A stretch of 42,587 nt of DNA from Diphasiastrum complanatum (lineage: Eukaryota > Streptophyta > Lycopodiopsida > Lycopodiales > Lycopodiaceae). Made by a program: the position numbers and the translations under genes. The notes beneath the pieces were generated by a model. That model was not told the DNA's origin and did not search any database. It saw nothing but the letters and a program-made list of their open reading frames with translations. This document shows, in pieces, positions 21,006-30,120 of this stretch (the first letter of the stretch is position 1; each line of letters begins with the position of its first letter). The stretch is taken from positions 1 to 42,587 of the forward strand of contig MU835006.1 of assembly GCA_029204225.1 (NCBI GenBank), read 5' to 3'.

Positions 21006-21687
21006 TGTAAAAATTACAGCAAATAAGGATCCTAAAACACTTGAAATGATGAGGGAAACAATAGATTATGATTTCATAAGATTAGCACAAGTTGAACCAT
21101 CAAAATCCATCAAAAATCTATGCTTGAACCTCACTAAATGGCCCAAATCCTTGAAGAAGGCTTCACACGTGTGAAAGTACGGCCTCCCACAGTCTGAGTA
21201 CTGTACACCAGACCTACATTAAATCCTATAATCATTAGTAATCACAAGTACTCAAACAATTATGAACATAGAGAGCATTTGCACCATTATGAGAGAAAAA
21301 ACATGAAATTGCTTGATTGATTTTGGTGAGATATCATCACCTATATATACATGATCCATCACAGTTTTGGGCAGGTATGAGTAGCCCTAAACCTATCCCT
21401 AATGCTAATTTTGGTGGATCTTTCATCCCTACCAAGTTAGGGTTGGAATCTTGGAGATCCCTCAACAATGCAAAAATTACCAAAAATAGCTCCTATTTTT
21501 TCTCCTTTGTATCTAAGCATAATTTGGACTCATTCCAAAGGTTCTAACACTTAGGTCTACTTGAGAACATCCTTATGAATGGAATCCTATGTTATTTGGC
21601 ACGTGTGACAAGCCACATCATGACCATCTAACTATTTACAAGTCATATGACCAAAACTAGTCAAGCTAGAATTGTGAATTTTTAACA
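21006..21687 (-). repeat. 5' LTR of Copia copy C
   Basis: 682 bases with canonical TG...CA ends. It contains TCACACGTGTGA and a second CACGTG shortly before the plus-strand right end. It drives leftward transcription of copy C. Confidence 0.95.
21341..21350 (-). promoter_or_regulatory. TATA-like box in the 5' LTR of copy C
   Basis: GTATATATAG on the minus strand (plus CTATATATAC), the only strong TATA-like site in the LTR. It is conserved in the other LTR copies. Confidence 0.55.
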
Positions 21688-21692
21688 ATTCC
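21688..21692. repeat. Target site duplication ATTCC, right copy (Copia C)
   Basis: Matches 15600-15604 and is followed by the rest of the copy B LTR. Confidence 0.95.
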
Positions 21693-21843
21693 AAAGGTTC
21701 TAACACTTAGGTCTACTTGAGAACATCCTTATGAATGGAATCCTATGCTATTTGGCACGTGTGACAAGCCACATCATGACCATCTAACTATTTTCAAGTC
21801 ATATGACCAAAACTAGTCAAGCTAGAATTGTGAATTTTTAACA
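21693..21843 (-). repeat. 5' LTR of Copia B, second part
   Basis: 151 bases from AAAGGTTCTAACAC to AATTTTTAACA, the outer end of copy B. It completes the LTR begun at 15074. Confidence 0.95.
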
Positions 21844-21848
21844 TGAAC
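21844..21848. repeat. Target site duplication TGAAC, right copy (Copia B)
   Basis: Matches 9668-9672 on the other side of the nest. Confidence 0.95.
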
Positions 21849-23173
21849 CACCTTTTCACATGGTGGAGCCCAAGGAACCATGCACTGAAAGGCTCGCACT
21901 TTTACTGTCAAGCCGTGTTAGTTTACCAATCGGAGAACTGTTGTGGATTGCACCACAAGCGAGAAGCCTTCTAGCTAAATGGGCCAAAGCAGATGAGGAC
22001 CTAGTAGTGCCTGAGCCCATATATTGTACGGGCTATGAAGAAACAAGTAACGTCCTCCACATCGGAGCAACATGGGAAAGCGGGGAACACAACATCACTT
22101 TGCCAATCAAACACAAGAGATACGAGGATGAGACTGCAGTGGTAGATGGAGGATCGGGTGTCAATTTGATCTCTACTACTTTGTACGAAAAATGGGGTTT
22201 ACAAGGATTGAAGCCAACAAGATTCACCATCAAGCTAGCAGATCAATTCTGTGTGAAACCAAAAGGTGTGGTTGCCGATATCCCTGTAAAGATAGTAGGC
22301 ATGCAGTTTGTGATTACTTTTGTAGTCATGGATATACTTGAATATCCATCTGCATACCGTGTTCTACTGAGAAGACCATGGTTGAGGACTGCGTAAGTAG
22401 TACACAACTGGGGTATGGGAAAACTCACCTTCGAGAACAGAGAGCAGGTTGTAAAGGTTGATCCAACCACATAGACGGTGAAACCTATTGCACCCAAAGT
22501 TGATGACGGATCATCCACGACAGATCACACGATTGATCGCCCAAGGGCAACCAAGGGAGGTCACTATCATTCAGAGACGGATGGCGTGATATGGACAGAT
22601 GCATTAGCAACTATTGATTGTCAGACGCGTTAATATGAATCAGATCCAGAACCTAGTACATCTTCACCCAAGTGTTACACTATGGACACACCCATCACAT
22701 TTGGGGTGAATATGATAAATGTAGCATGGCTGTCAGCGGAACCTATTGAGAACCCAGTGGATGATGATTTGGTCCCTTGGCAACATGCTCTAACTTATAA
22801 TAAAGAGATTGAGTTGATTGATGAACAGGTCTTACAGCACATGGACCCAAATTGTTACGGAATCAAGAAAGTACCAGCTCAACCACTGCAAAAGTCTGCT
22901 ATGGCGAAGGTCTCAAAGATCGATCCACTCAAGGCACCTGCGAATAAGAAGAATCAGTTGAAGCAGCACTACAACCAGGTGATCCGTTGGAGTGATCTAT
23001 CCGATGAGGCAATAGCTTCAGTGGATGAGGATATTCGCAACCATGAGGCGAATGTCACGACAGTCTCGATGAAGGATAACAAGGATGAATCCACCAAGAT
23101 GACAAAAAAGAGCAAAAAGAAAGTATTGGAATCCTTGAAGTCAATCAAGTTGGACTCAGATACAGCGTCATAG
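21849..23173 (+). pseudogene. E1 protease and linker region of Pol
   Basis: One frame is open from the junction to TAA 22394 and then continues with further stops (TAG and two TAA codons) to 23173. The protease core is near residues 90-110 of the first open part, with VVDGGSGVNLIS: a single Asp followed by Gly-Gly-Ser where DSG or DGG is usual in retroelement aspartic proteases. A hydrophobic segment and YRVLLRRPWL follow, as in the Tat/Athila branch. From 22682 there is an acidic, Lys-rich linker without a known fold. It would process Gag-Pol but is broken here. Confidence 0.8.
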
Positions 23174-24335
23174 ACTACGATCATTGTTTGTGAAATATAA
23201 AGACTATTTTGCATGAAGTTATAGTGATCTGAAGGGCATTCCACCAACAGTAGTCCAACACACCATACCCTTGGTGGACAGAGCAGTCCCCAAGCTAAGC
23301 CGTTATTACCGCTTTATATTGAGCTGATCAAGCAGGAGTTGCAAAAGCTGATGGATGCAAATTTCATCTATGAAATCGAGCACACGGAATGGGTATCACC
23401 GATAGTTATAGTACCCAAGAAGAACGACAAAATGCGGATTTGTGTGAATCTGAAGGCGCTAAATGCAGTCACCAAAAAGGACCATTTTCCTTTACCATTT
23501 ACAAAAAGAGTCCTCGACAGGGTAGCTGGCACCAAAGCCTACAATTTTCTGGATGGCTTCAGCGGCTTCAATCAAGTGAAGATAGCCCCCCAGGACCAAC
23601 ACAAAACAACATTCGCCACAGAATGGGAAACCTATGCCTATAAAGTGATGCCATTCGGACTTTGCAATGCCCCAAACACTTTCCAGCGAGTCATGTAGGC
23701 GGCATTCAAAGATTATTTGCAAAAAATTTTGAAAATTTTCTTGGACGATTTGTGCGTGCATGGAACAGACTCAGACCACTTATCCAACTTGGAGGAGGTG
23801 TTACAAAAATGTCGTGAATACCAGATCTCCCTGAATTTAGAAAAATGTCAATTCTGGATGAGACATGGCTTGATTCTCGGCCATATAGTGTCAAGAGACA
23901 GGATCGCCACAGATCTATCTAAGATCAGGATCATTGTTGATCTACCACCATCGGGGATGATCCGCAAGGTCTACATTTTCATGGATCATGCTAACTATTA
24001 TAGGATCTTCATTCTTGATTTTGCGGAATTAGTCCGACCAATTTACAAACTCACAACGGATCCACATTGGAACGAGGAAGCCCTAAAGGATTTTCAAAAG
24101 CTTAAGGATGCATTGGTTTCAGCACCAATCTTATGCCCACCCAATTGAGTTCCACATGCATACGGACGCATCAAAGTATGTAGTTGGAACAGTCTCAACC
24201 CAGCCAGGTGAACACAAACAAGATTTTCCAATTTGATTTGCAAGCCGACAGCTCAGTGATACCGAAATGAATTATTCAACCACAGAGCGGGAAGCACTGG
24301 CAATGATCTATGCGGTTAAGAAATTTTGACACTAC
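23174..24335 (+). pseudogene. E1 reverse transcriptase and RNase H
   Basis: The RT block at 23339-24148 contains WVSPIVIVPKKN, RICVNLKALN, FLDGFSGFNQVKIAP and MPFGLCNAPNTFQRVM. The catalytic site is FLDD (near 23738) rather than YxDD. TAG 23696 falls in the invariant Gln of VMQAAF, a C-to-T stop. After 24148 the frame shifts, and RNase H HMHTDASKY and the NYSTTEREALAMIYA block are seen to about 24335 with stops. The piece between protease and RT is frameshifted. Confidence 0.88.
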
Positions 24336-24379
24336 TTGATGGCCACACATTTTGCTTTTAAATTTTGCATCTGACATTA

Positions 24380-24664
24380 CAGTTTGCAAGATCCTGCAAT
24401 CAGGATGTTGGTGGCCAACGATTCATAAGGATATAGAGGAATACTTGAAAAAGTGCGATGTGTGTCAAAGGCAAGGAGACCAACGAGATTGAATTACAAC
24501 TTACAGCACCCGGTCTTAGCCCAAGCACCATTTGAAAAGTGGGGATTGGATTACATCGGTCCAATTCACCCTGCAGCAAGGAGTTCCCAGGCTCAAAACA
24601 TAATCGTAGCCACAGGACCAAATGGGTCGAAGCCAAGGCAGTAAGAGTAGCTGATGCGCACTCT
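24380..24664 (+). pseudogene. E1 integrase fragment
   Basis: The zinc-binding region remnant (CDVCQRQG-like in one frame, near 24455-24480) runs into the core start FEKWGLDYIGPIHPAA with the first catalytic Asp. Then a frameshift leads to the KWVEAKAVR block. The rest of the catalytic core is missing. Confidence 0.8.
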
Positions 24665-24847
24665 AAATTCCGCCATATAAGTGCTGAATTCGAGTCATTT
24701 GTCACCTTTGCTAGCGAAGCTTTGCCGAAATTTACACTGAAATTACCAAGTTCTCCGTTTGCATTCACAGTTTTCTGCCGTTTCCACACCCTTTTCCATT
24801 TTCCACCATTTTTTCTATTTATTTGACCTCTAATTATCACTACTAAC
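24665..24847 (+). other. Unassigned pyrimidine-rich stretch before an unknown ORF
   Basis: After the integrase break the sequence changes to a C/T-rich stretch ending CACTACTAACATGG, resembling a 5' untranslated region. I could not match it to any other part of the window. Confidence 0.4.
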
Positions 24848-25252
24848 ATGGCCTCCTCATCCTCTGAAGACTGGCGCCAAATAGGTGATTCAGTGTGACA
24901 TCCCCGAGGCCACACAGATTTGGCCTCTACCCTCTGACGCTCTGATCCAACCATGGCTACAGACAGCCGGTCCACTTCTAGTGGCAATGGGGTTTTCCTC
25001 GGCGCTCTTCCATTCCGAGATTAACATGGGCCTCGCCTTCACGCTTACGCCACCTGGAACGAGAAAAAGACTCGTTTCCACTTCCTGTACCAAGGTACCA
25101 CATACAAGGCCAAGATTAACGCCAACTCGATGGTTACCATTGGCATTATGTCTAGTGATTGTCAACCCTTCTCCCATCGCAACGCCAAAAGTATGATCAA
25201 ACCTTTCGTCACCCAAACCGCACCAGAAATCTCCATACAGAGATAGTCTTAG
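24848..25252 (+). pseudogene. Decayed ORF of unknown family
   Basis: One frame from ATG 24848 (MASSSSEDWRQIGDSV) to TAG 25250 is about 134 codons, with only three internal stops (TGA, TGA, TAA). Each is derivable from CGA or CAA by C to T. The C-terminal half is open and looks coding, with YATWNEKKTRFHFLYQG and a Lys-rich end. I do not recognise it. It could be the first ORF or exon of another retroelement or a captured gene piece. The competing minus-strand frame at 25258-24890 seems to be its shadow. Confidence 0.4.
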
Positions 25253-25800
25253 ATCCAAGAGCCGAATTCCAGTAGTAGTGTATTAGAGGAACACATGTTA
25301 GTCATAGATTAGGCTTAGAGTGCAGTGAAATCAAAATAGTTAAGTTAAATCCGATCACATTAGGTTAGAGACCCCATAGTATAGCCTAGTTGTAGTTCTA
25401 GACTAAAATAGATCAATGCAAAAATTTGATTAGATCAAATTAGATAGGTTAGTCATTGTGCCATCAAACCTCTAGTGTACAAATATCCCACCTTACACAA
25501 ATGTCCCTTACATGATGTACATCTCTCAAACCAATCCTATCTCTTTTTCTTTGTAAAATAATCTCAAGAAGTCTTGAATGGCTCAAAAAGAGCACTATTG
25601 CTATTTTTGACAGTCCCTGCTCCCGCCAATATTGTCATTTGTTGCATATGCAAGCATGGTCAAGTTTGTCCAGAAAAATTCCGGCGCGCTTAGAAGTTAG
25701 GCTAGATTTTTGACAAAATTGCCATTTTAGTAAACTACAGGAGTTTCTGATTAGAAAATATCTCAAATATGATAGCTAGTTGGGAAACAGACTGTACACA
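25253..25800. other. No gene; TTAG-rich then unremarkable sequence
   Basis: 25260-25480 is rich in TTAG/CTAG words, resembling in composition, on the opposite strand, the tract at 37684-38230. The rest shows no ORF, repeat or promoter that I can support. Confidence 0.5.
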
Positions 25801-26256
25801 CTATAATCATGAGCATGTTGTAAAGAGGACGAGTAATTAGACTAACAGAAAATGGAAAAAATTAACTTGGTGAGTAATTTTCTAATCACTCATCGAACTG
25901 CCAGGTGAGAGATCTGATTATGCAAAGAGCTCTATAAAGAGGGCGAGTAAAGACATTAAGAAAACTTGAGATTTTTCAATTGACGAATAATCACAATGGT
26001 CAAGTAATCAGAACACTACTCATTGAGCGACCTGATGATGTATCCGACTCTACTCCGCTCTCTGGAAAAGTGGTGAGAAATAAAAATAATAGTGAGAAAA
26101 CATAGTAGAGTGAGTAATAAAACTGTCAAAAAGAAAGAAAATAACAAAAAAATACAAACCAAAAAATCCACTCCTGGGACTGTTTAGCACCATCTCCCCA
26201 ACAACGGTGCCAAAAAAATGTTGTACCCTTTTTATGCCTCCCAATCGGATGGATCT
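25801..26256 (-). mobile_element. Ty3/gypsy relic E2-right: leader, PBS and LTR edge
   Basis: It matches E2-left (4990-5733 without the 5207-5585 block), with the same order of CGAGTAAT-type motifs, the block GTGAGTAATAAAACTGTCAA at 26111-26130, the PBS (26195-26212) and an LTR edge TGTTGTACCC from 26219. It may run past 26256 as LTR, but no end was found. No coding part survives to the left. Confidence 0.6.
26195..26212 (-). other. Primer binding site of E2-right
   Basis: TGGCACCGTTGTTGGGGA on the minus strand, close to the TGGCGCCGTTGCCGGGGA consensus of plant Ty3 elements. Six A bases separate it from the LTR edge at 26219. Confidence 0.7.
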
Positions 26257-26582
26257 AGAGGGCAAAGAAGAATCGGATGGATCCAGAAACACGATGACAT
26301 TTGCTTTGGGACTTTGACTTGAAAAAGAGTAGTCTTTTTTGGTGTTTTTTAATGGTCCTAGTTTTAGGCCAAAATCATGGATTTGTTTAATAAATCTCAA
26401 TTTTTTTTAAAAAAAAAGCCAAAACATACATATTTTAGATAAAGGACTACAAGTTTTTTGTTGCAAACTTCATAAAACCATCATAAACAAACGAAATAAT
26501 AAATTAAGAGAACAAATGATTTTTGAGACTCAAAATCCCATTGAAATACAAAATAACTTACATTATATTTGCACATTTTTTT
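26257..26582. other. AT-rich stretch without a gene
   Basis: It contains T9/A9 runs near 26400. It may be LTR remnant of E2-right followed by 3' flank of the minus-strand ORF to the right. Nothing more can be supported. Confidence 0.5.
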
Positions 26583-27431
26583 TTAAAGTATATTTTCTAA
26601 GGAATTTTCACTGATGCCTCTCAATTCAGAACTTGACATATTCTCAACACTCTCATTTTCAGCTGATGAAGTGGAAGACCCGTCTTCTTCATCAGAGTCA
26701 ACTGGCATGTCTTTCTCTGAATTTGCATCTAATGTTGACAAAAAATCTTGTAAATAAGCTTTTCTCTGTTGATGACGAGTGGAGGATGATGGTTTTTCAA
26801 GTAATCCAAGTTGTTCTTTCAATATAGATATTGTTGACTTTCATAGATGATTGGCCATTGTTAATTCAAAATTAAATGCCAAAACATCTACATCCTGTAG
26901 ATTCAAATCGTCGACTCTTGGTTGATTTTTTGGCAATCTCTTTCTCTTGCCCTTTGGATCTAATTGCAACATTTCGAGTTTGTACCTTCCAAAAAAGCAT
27001 TCGTTGAAGTGGTGCACAACCAACGGACGTAGTACTTTTGCTTGATTGCTATTTTGAATAAAACCAAGTACTTTGGCAATCCAAAATGGATGTCCTTCAT
27101 TGTTTTCTGAAGCTAGAAGTGCAACAAGACTTCCAATTTGGATTTCATTCAAATCACCATGCCATTTCATTTTTGCAGCTTTTACACTTTGCCTATTCTT
27201 CCTTGAGCCCACATAAATTTCACATTTCTCACCTTGCACAAGCTACAAGATCAATCCACTTTGTGTGTCTGATCTAGATAATCTTGTCTTGTGGAATATT
27301 TGTGATCCATCTTTGAATACAGTTGCAAGTGTTTCACATAGGAAGGTAGTACATCCTTGAAAATACCTATAGTGAAAGAGAGTAGCAACATTAAGTCTGA
27401 TTGAAACAAGCTCAAACATATTGCAGTCCAA
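26583..27431 (-). pseudogene. Unknown ORF with a possible SH3/Tudor/BAH-like core, two in-frame stops
   Basis: One frame on the minus strand runs from 27431 to 26583, about 283 codons, broken only by TAG near 27244 and TGA at 26843-26841. The middle has IQIGSLVALLASENNEG followed by HPFWIAKVLGF, a pattern seen in small beta-barrel reader or BAH-like modules of plant nuclear proteins (family inference, not proven). Then come a basic stretch KGKRKRLPKN and a Ser/Glu-rich acidic tail. The stops look like C-to-T decay. It lies head to head with the methyltransferase-like gene across the Copia relic. It may be a host gene piece or part of a DNA transposon; the family is not recognised. Confidence 0.5.
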
Positions 27432-27453
27432 TAACTATGAAGTCTTTATCTAA

Positions 27454-28857
27454 ATGGCACCTCTGAGAGGATATCTTCTAGAAGAAAATGAAAGACTAAA
27501 TACTTCTAATTACTCAATTTGGAAGTTTAGAATGGAGTCTATTTTGATACTCCAAGATGTTATGGACATTGTGCTTGGTGTTGAGGAGTAGCCTCAAGCA
27601 CAGGCTGAAATTCCTAAGTATAGAAAGAGAGCTAGAATGGCTCTACATTTCATTAAGATGAATGTATCTAATGAAATTTTGAGAGAGATAGGATCTTGCA
27701 CCACAGCTAAAGGTGCTTGGGATGCACTTAATTCCATCTATGAAGCAAAGAATACTTCTAGAATACTCACTCTTAGGAATCATATTTTCCAAAGTTTCCA
27801 AAGAAGAAGAACTTGATTAGTGTGGGAAAGTTGCTTGATAATGGTTGTGATGTAAAGTTCAACTCCAATACTTGCTTTATCAAAAAAATTGATGAGATCC
27901 TAGCTGATGGATCTAGATGTGGTGGAATTTTCAAGTTGAATTCTTATGAGAATGCAAACCTTTGTGAAGTTGCTCTTTTATCTAAGGAGGAGTTGTGGCA
28001 TAGAAGGTTGGGGCATCCTAACTTTAAATCTATGTCTTCTATGGTCAATAAAGTGAAGGCTATTGGCCTTCCAAAAATTCTTTCCAAAGATTTCAAGCCT
28101 TGTGAGGTTTGTGCTACTGCAAAATCACATAGAAAGCCATATCAGAAGTCTTTTATCAAGACTACTCATGTTCATTTTTCCTCTTCTAAAAGTATTGGTG
28201 GTGCAACATGTTTTGTCACCTTTATTGATGACTTTACTAGATATACTTGGTTGTATCTACTTTCTTTAAAAGCTATGGTATTTGATCACTTCCTAATCTT
28301 CAAAACTTATGTTGAGAAACAGTTTTCTTTCAAAGTTAAAGCCTTAAGATGTGATGGAGGAGGTGAATACATCTCCAACAAGTTTCATGAATATTGTGAA
28401 GGTGAAGGAATAAAGAGAGAGTTTTCTTATGCTTATTCTCCATCTCAAAATGGAGTTGCTGAGAGGAAAAACAAATCTTTATGTGAATGTGCTAAAGCAA
28501 TCCGAGTTGAAGCTTCTTTGCCTATTGAATATTGGGGTGAAGCCATAAATTGTGCAAACTATTTGTGCAATAGATTACCTCACAATGCTCTTGCTGGAAA
28601 GACACCTTTTGAAGTCTTGTTTCAGAAGAAACCTAAGGTAGATCACCTTAGAGTTTCTGGTTGTACTTGCTTTGTTAATATGCCCTTGGAAACAAGGAAA
28701 AGAGATGATCCTAATTCTGTTAAAGGGATCACAGTTGGATATGCATCCAGCAAAAAAGCTTACAGAATCTATGTTCCCTCTACCTCAACTACAATTGAGA
28801 GTAGAGATGTTATATTCCACGAAGATCAAATATACATTCTTGAGAAGGCCGAGTTCA
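27454..28857 (+). pseudogene. Copia relic: gag start fused to integrase region, both ends lost
   Basis: Gag begins at ATG 27454 (MAPLRGYLLEENERLN, the same type as copies A-C) with one internal TAG and ends near 27810. There it joins in another frame to the protease-to-integrase spacer LISVGKLLDNG. The open frame 27813 onward covers HRRLGHPNF, CEVCATAKSH, TFIDDFTRY, LRCDGGGEY and NGVAERKNK. The first integrase Asp (normally in an HSDV context) is deleted at THVHFSSSKS. Protease, zinc knuckle, RT and LTRs are missing. It is a distinct, diverged family member. Copia similarity stops near 28857, after YILEKAEF. Confidence 0.85.
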
Positions 28858-29263
28858 AAGATTTTCACAAAGATGCTCCAATCATCACCCTTGAAGACTA
28901 TCATGGAGAGATGGGGCCGAGAATTGACTTGGGGGCATACACAGTTTACAAGCCCGGAAACAATTATCTCAAAAGTATTCCCATATTCCAACCTTTCGAA
29001 CTGTGAGTGCCATTGCATTTGTTGGCCTAACAGTGGAAGAAATGCAATTATTGGCTTGGGATCACAATATTGATCAGGACTACAGGATGAAGATGATCGT
29101 GATACAAAGAATTCGATTTTTTCACAAAGAATACATGAGAGTCTCCAAAGCAGGAGATGTGAATCAACTTGAGATGAAAGCACTCTGTGCTCAAGAGACA
29201 GGCCTGTCTTTTGATTCAAAAAATTCTACACAGAGCCTTACGAAATATGATAATTTTTTTTAG
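28858..29263 (+). pseudogene. Upstream coding part of the methyltransferase-like gene (candidate exon)
   Basis: After Copia similarity ends, another coding stretch begins. The best frame is the one containing TVEEMQLLAWDHNIDQDYRM and a helical continuation to TAG 29261; upstream it runs back to about 28930 past one TGA. A competing frame also stays open to 29006. The family is not recognised. Its position and strand suggest that it belongs with the exons to the right, but the splice link is not visible. Confidence 0.4.
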
Positions 29264-29433
29264 CTTGTTTTTCCAGTGGCCAAGTAATTTATTTTGCTAT
29301 GCTCGTCATGGAATGCCCTGGTCATAATATATGTTGTAATCCTTTTAAATTGTTTTTATCAGACTAAAATTTTGAATTCAATTTTAATAATTTCTAAATT
29401 CCTTATCAAATATATATATGTATTTTATTTTAG

Positions 29434-29686
29434 GTGTGGACCTTTGTTGATAAAATTTTTGATAAATGAGAAACTTTTCAAATAAAAGGCCAGCCTGCTC
29501 AGGGTGCCTCAAAGTCAAAGAAAAAAGTTGTGGCACTCAAACTCTGAAGCCAATCCCTACAGAAATGAGAATTTCAGAGTGGAAGAATATGCAAGGGATT
29601 AGCTCTTCAGAGCTAATAATAAGTGTTCGTTCTAGAGTTGCCGATGGTCAACTTTCTCTAGCACAAATGGGGAAAGAATTTCAAAG
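29434..29686 (+). pseudogene. Exon b of the methyltransferase-like gene
   Basis: It is bounded by a TTTTATTTTAG acceptor and an AAAG|GTAATA donor. The first half reads best in one frame (VWTFVDKIFDK, with a stop), the second half in another (ISEWKNMQGISSSELIISV, DGQLSLAQMGKEFQ), so a frameshift lies near 29540. The second-half frame ends with two bases left over, and exon c supplies the third. Confidence 0.5.
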
Positions 29687-29788
29687 GTAATAGTCATAAT
29701 CTAAATATTTGTTTTCATGTTACCTTTTGTAATAAAGTAATTTTCATGATTTTGTTGAATTTTTAACAATTATACTTTTTAAATGAAG

Positions 29789-29960
29789 GCATAAATTATT
29801 TATGAAAGTTCAAGAAGCCCTTGTGACAGGTTTAAATTGTCAAGATTTGAAAGAGTGCCAGAGGCTTTATCCTCTGAGCAGCCAAAATGAATCTTTGAGT
29901 TCATTTTTAATTTTGTTTAGAGACATGATATTTATTTCACCCATGCTTAGCATAGGTGTT
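29789..29960 (+). pseudogene. Exon c of the methyltransferase-like gene (3' end uncertain)
   Basis: Acceptor AAATGAAG|G. The codon split across the 102-base intron 29687-29788 is AG+G (Arg), after which HKLFMKVQEALVTGLN and CQDLKECQRLYPL continue the frame of exon b. The downstream donor is not clear, because the sequence runs into repeated CTATGCTAAGCATAG palindromes. Confidence 0.5.
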
Positions 29961-30115
29961 TATTAATTATTTCTTTTTTATATTTTATGTCTCCTATGCT
30001 AAGCATAGTTTTTTCTTTATTTAATTATTTCGTTTTGATACTTTAAGTCTTCTATTCTATTTTATATTTTGTGTCTCCTATGCTAAGCATAACTTTTTCT
30101 TTTTCAATCTTCCGA
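29940..30115. repeat. Intron-borne palindrome repeats
   Basis: ATGCTTAGCATAGG near 29943 is followed by CTATGCTAAGCATAG near 29995 and CTATGCTAAGCATAA near 30077. The 15-base core has perfect 7-base arms around one base. The last two lie in a tandem unit of about 82 bases (ATATTTTxTGTCTCC...TTTTTCTTT). Confidence 0.75.
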
Positions 30116-30120
30116 AGATA

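Larger units (their letters stand above)
15605..21687 (-). mobile_element. Copia copy C, full-length and the youngest insertion
   Basis: A complete 6083-bp minus-strand element: 3' LTR 15605-16286, PPT, Gag-Pol, leader, PBS and 5' LTR 21006-21687, flanked by ATTCC. It lies inside the 5' LTR of copy B. By hand count its LTRs differ at about 10 of 682 positions (about 1.5 percent). Apart from one amber codon the Gag-Pol frame is open, so it is the best reference copy of this family in the window. Confidence 0.97.
21844..24664 (+). mobile_element. Ty3/gypsy element E1, right half (pol)
   Basis: E1 continues after the Copia nest with protease, RT, RNase H and an integrase fragment in Ty3 order. 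It stops abruptly near 24664 within the integrase core; no 3' LTR was found. Internal loss is evident between RNase H and integrase near 24340-24390. Confidence 0.85.

Noticed and set aside
24890-25258. 122-codon minus-strand open frame
   Set aside because: The plus-strand frame over the same bases has only C-to-T type stops and a UTR-like start, so this is more likely its shadow; not excluded.
28785-29219. 144-codon minus-strand open frame
   Set aside because: It spans the Copia/methyltransferase junction and is antisense to recognisable integrase sequence.
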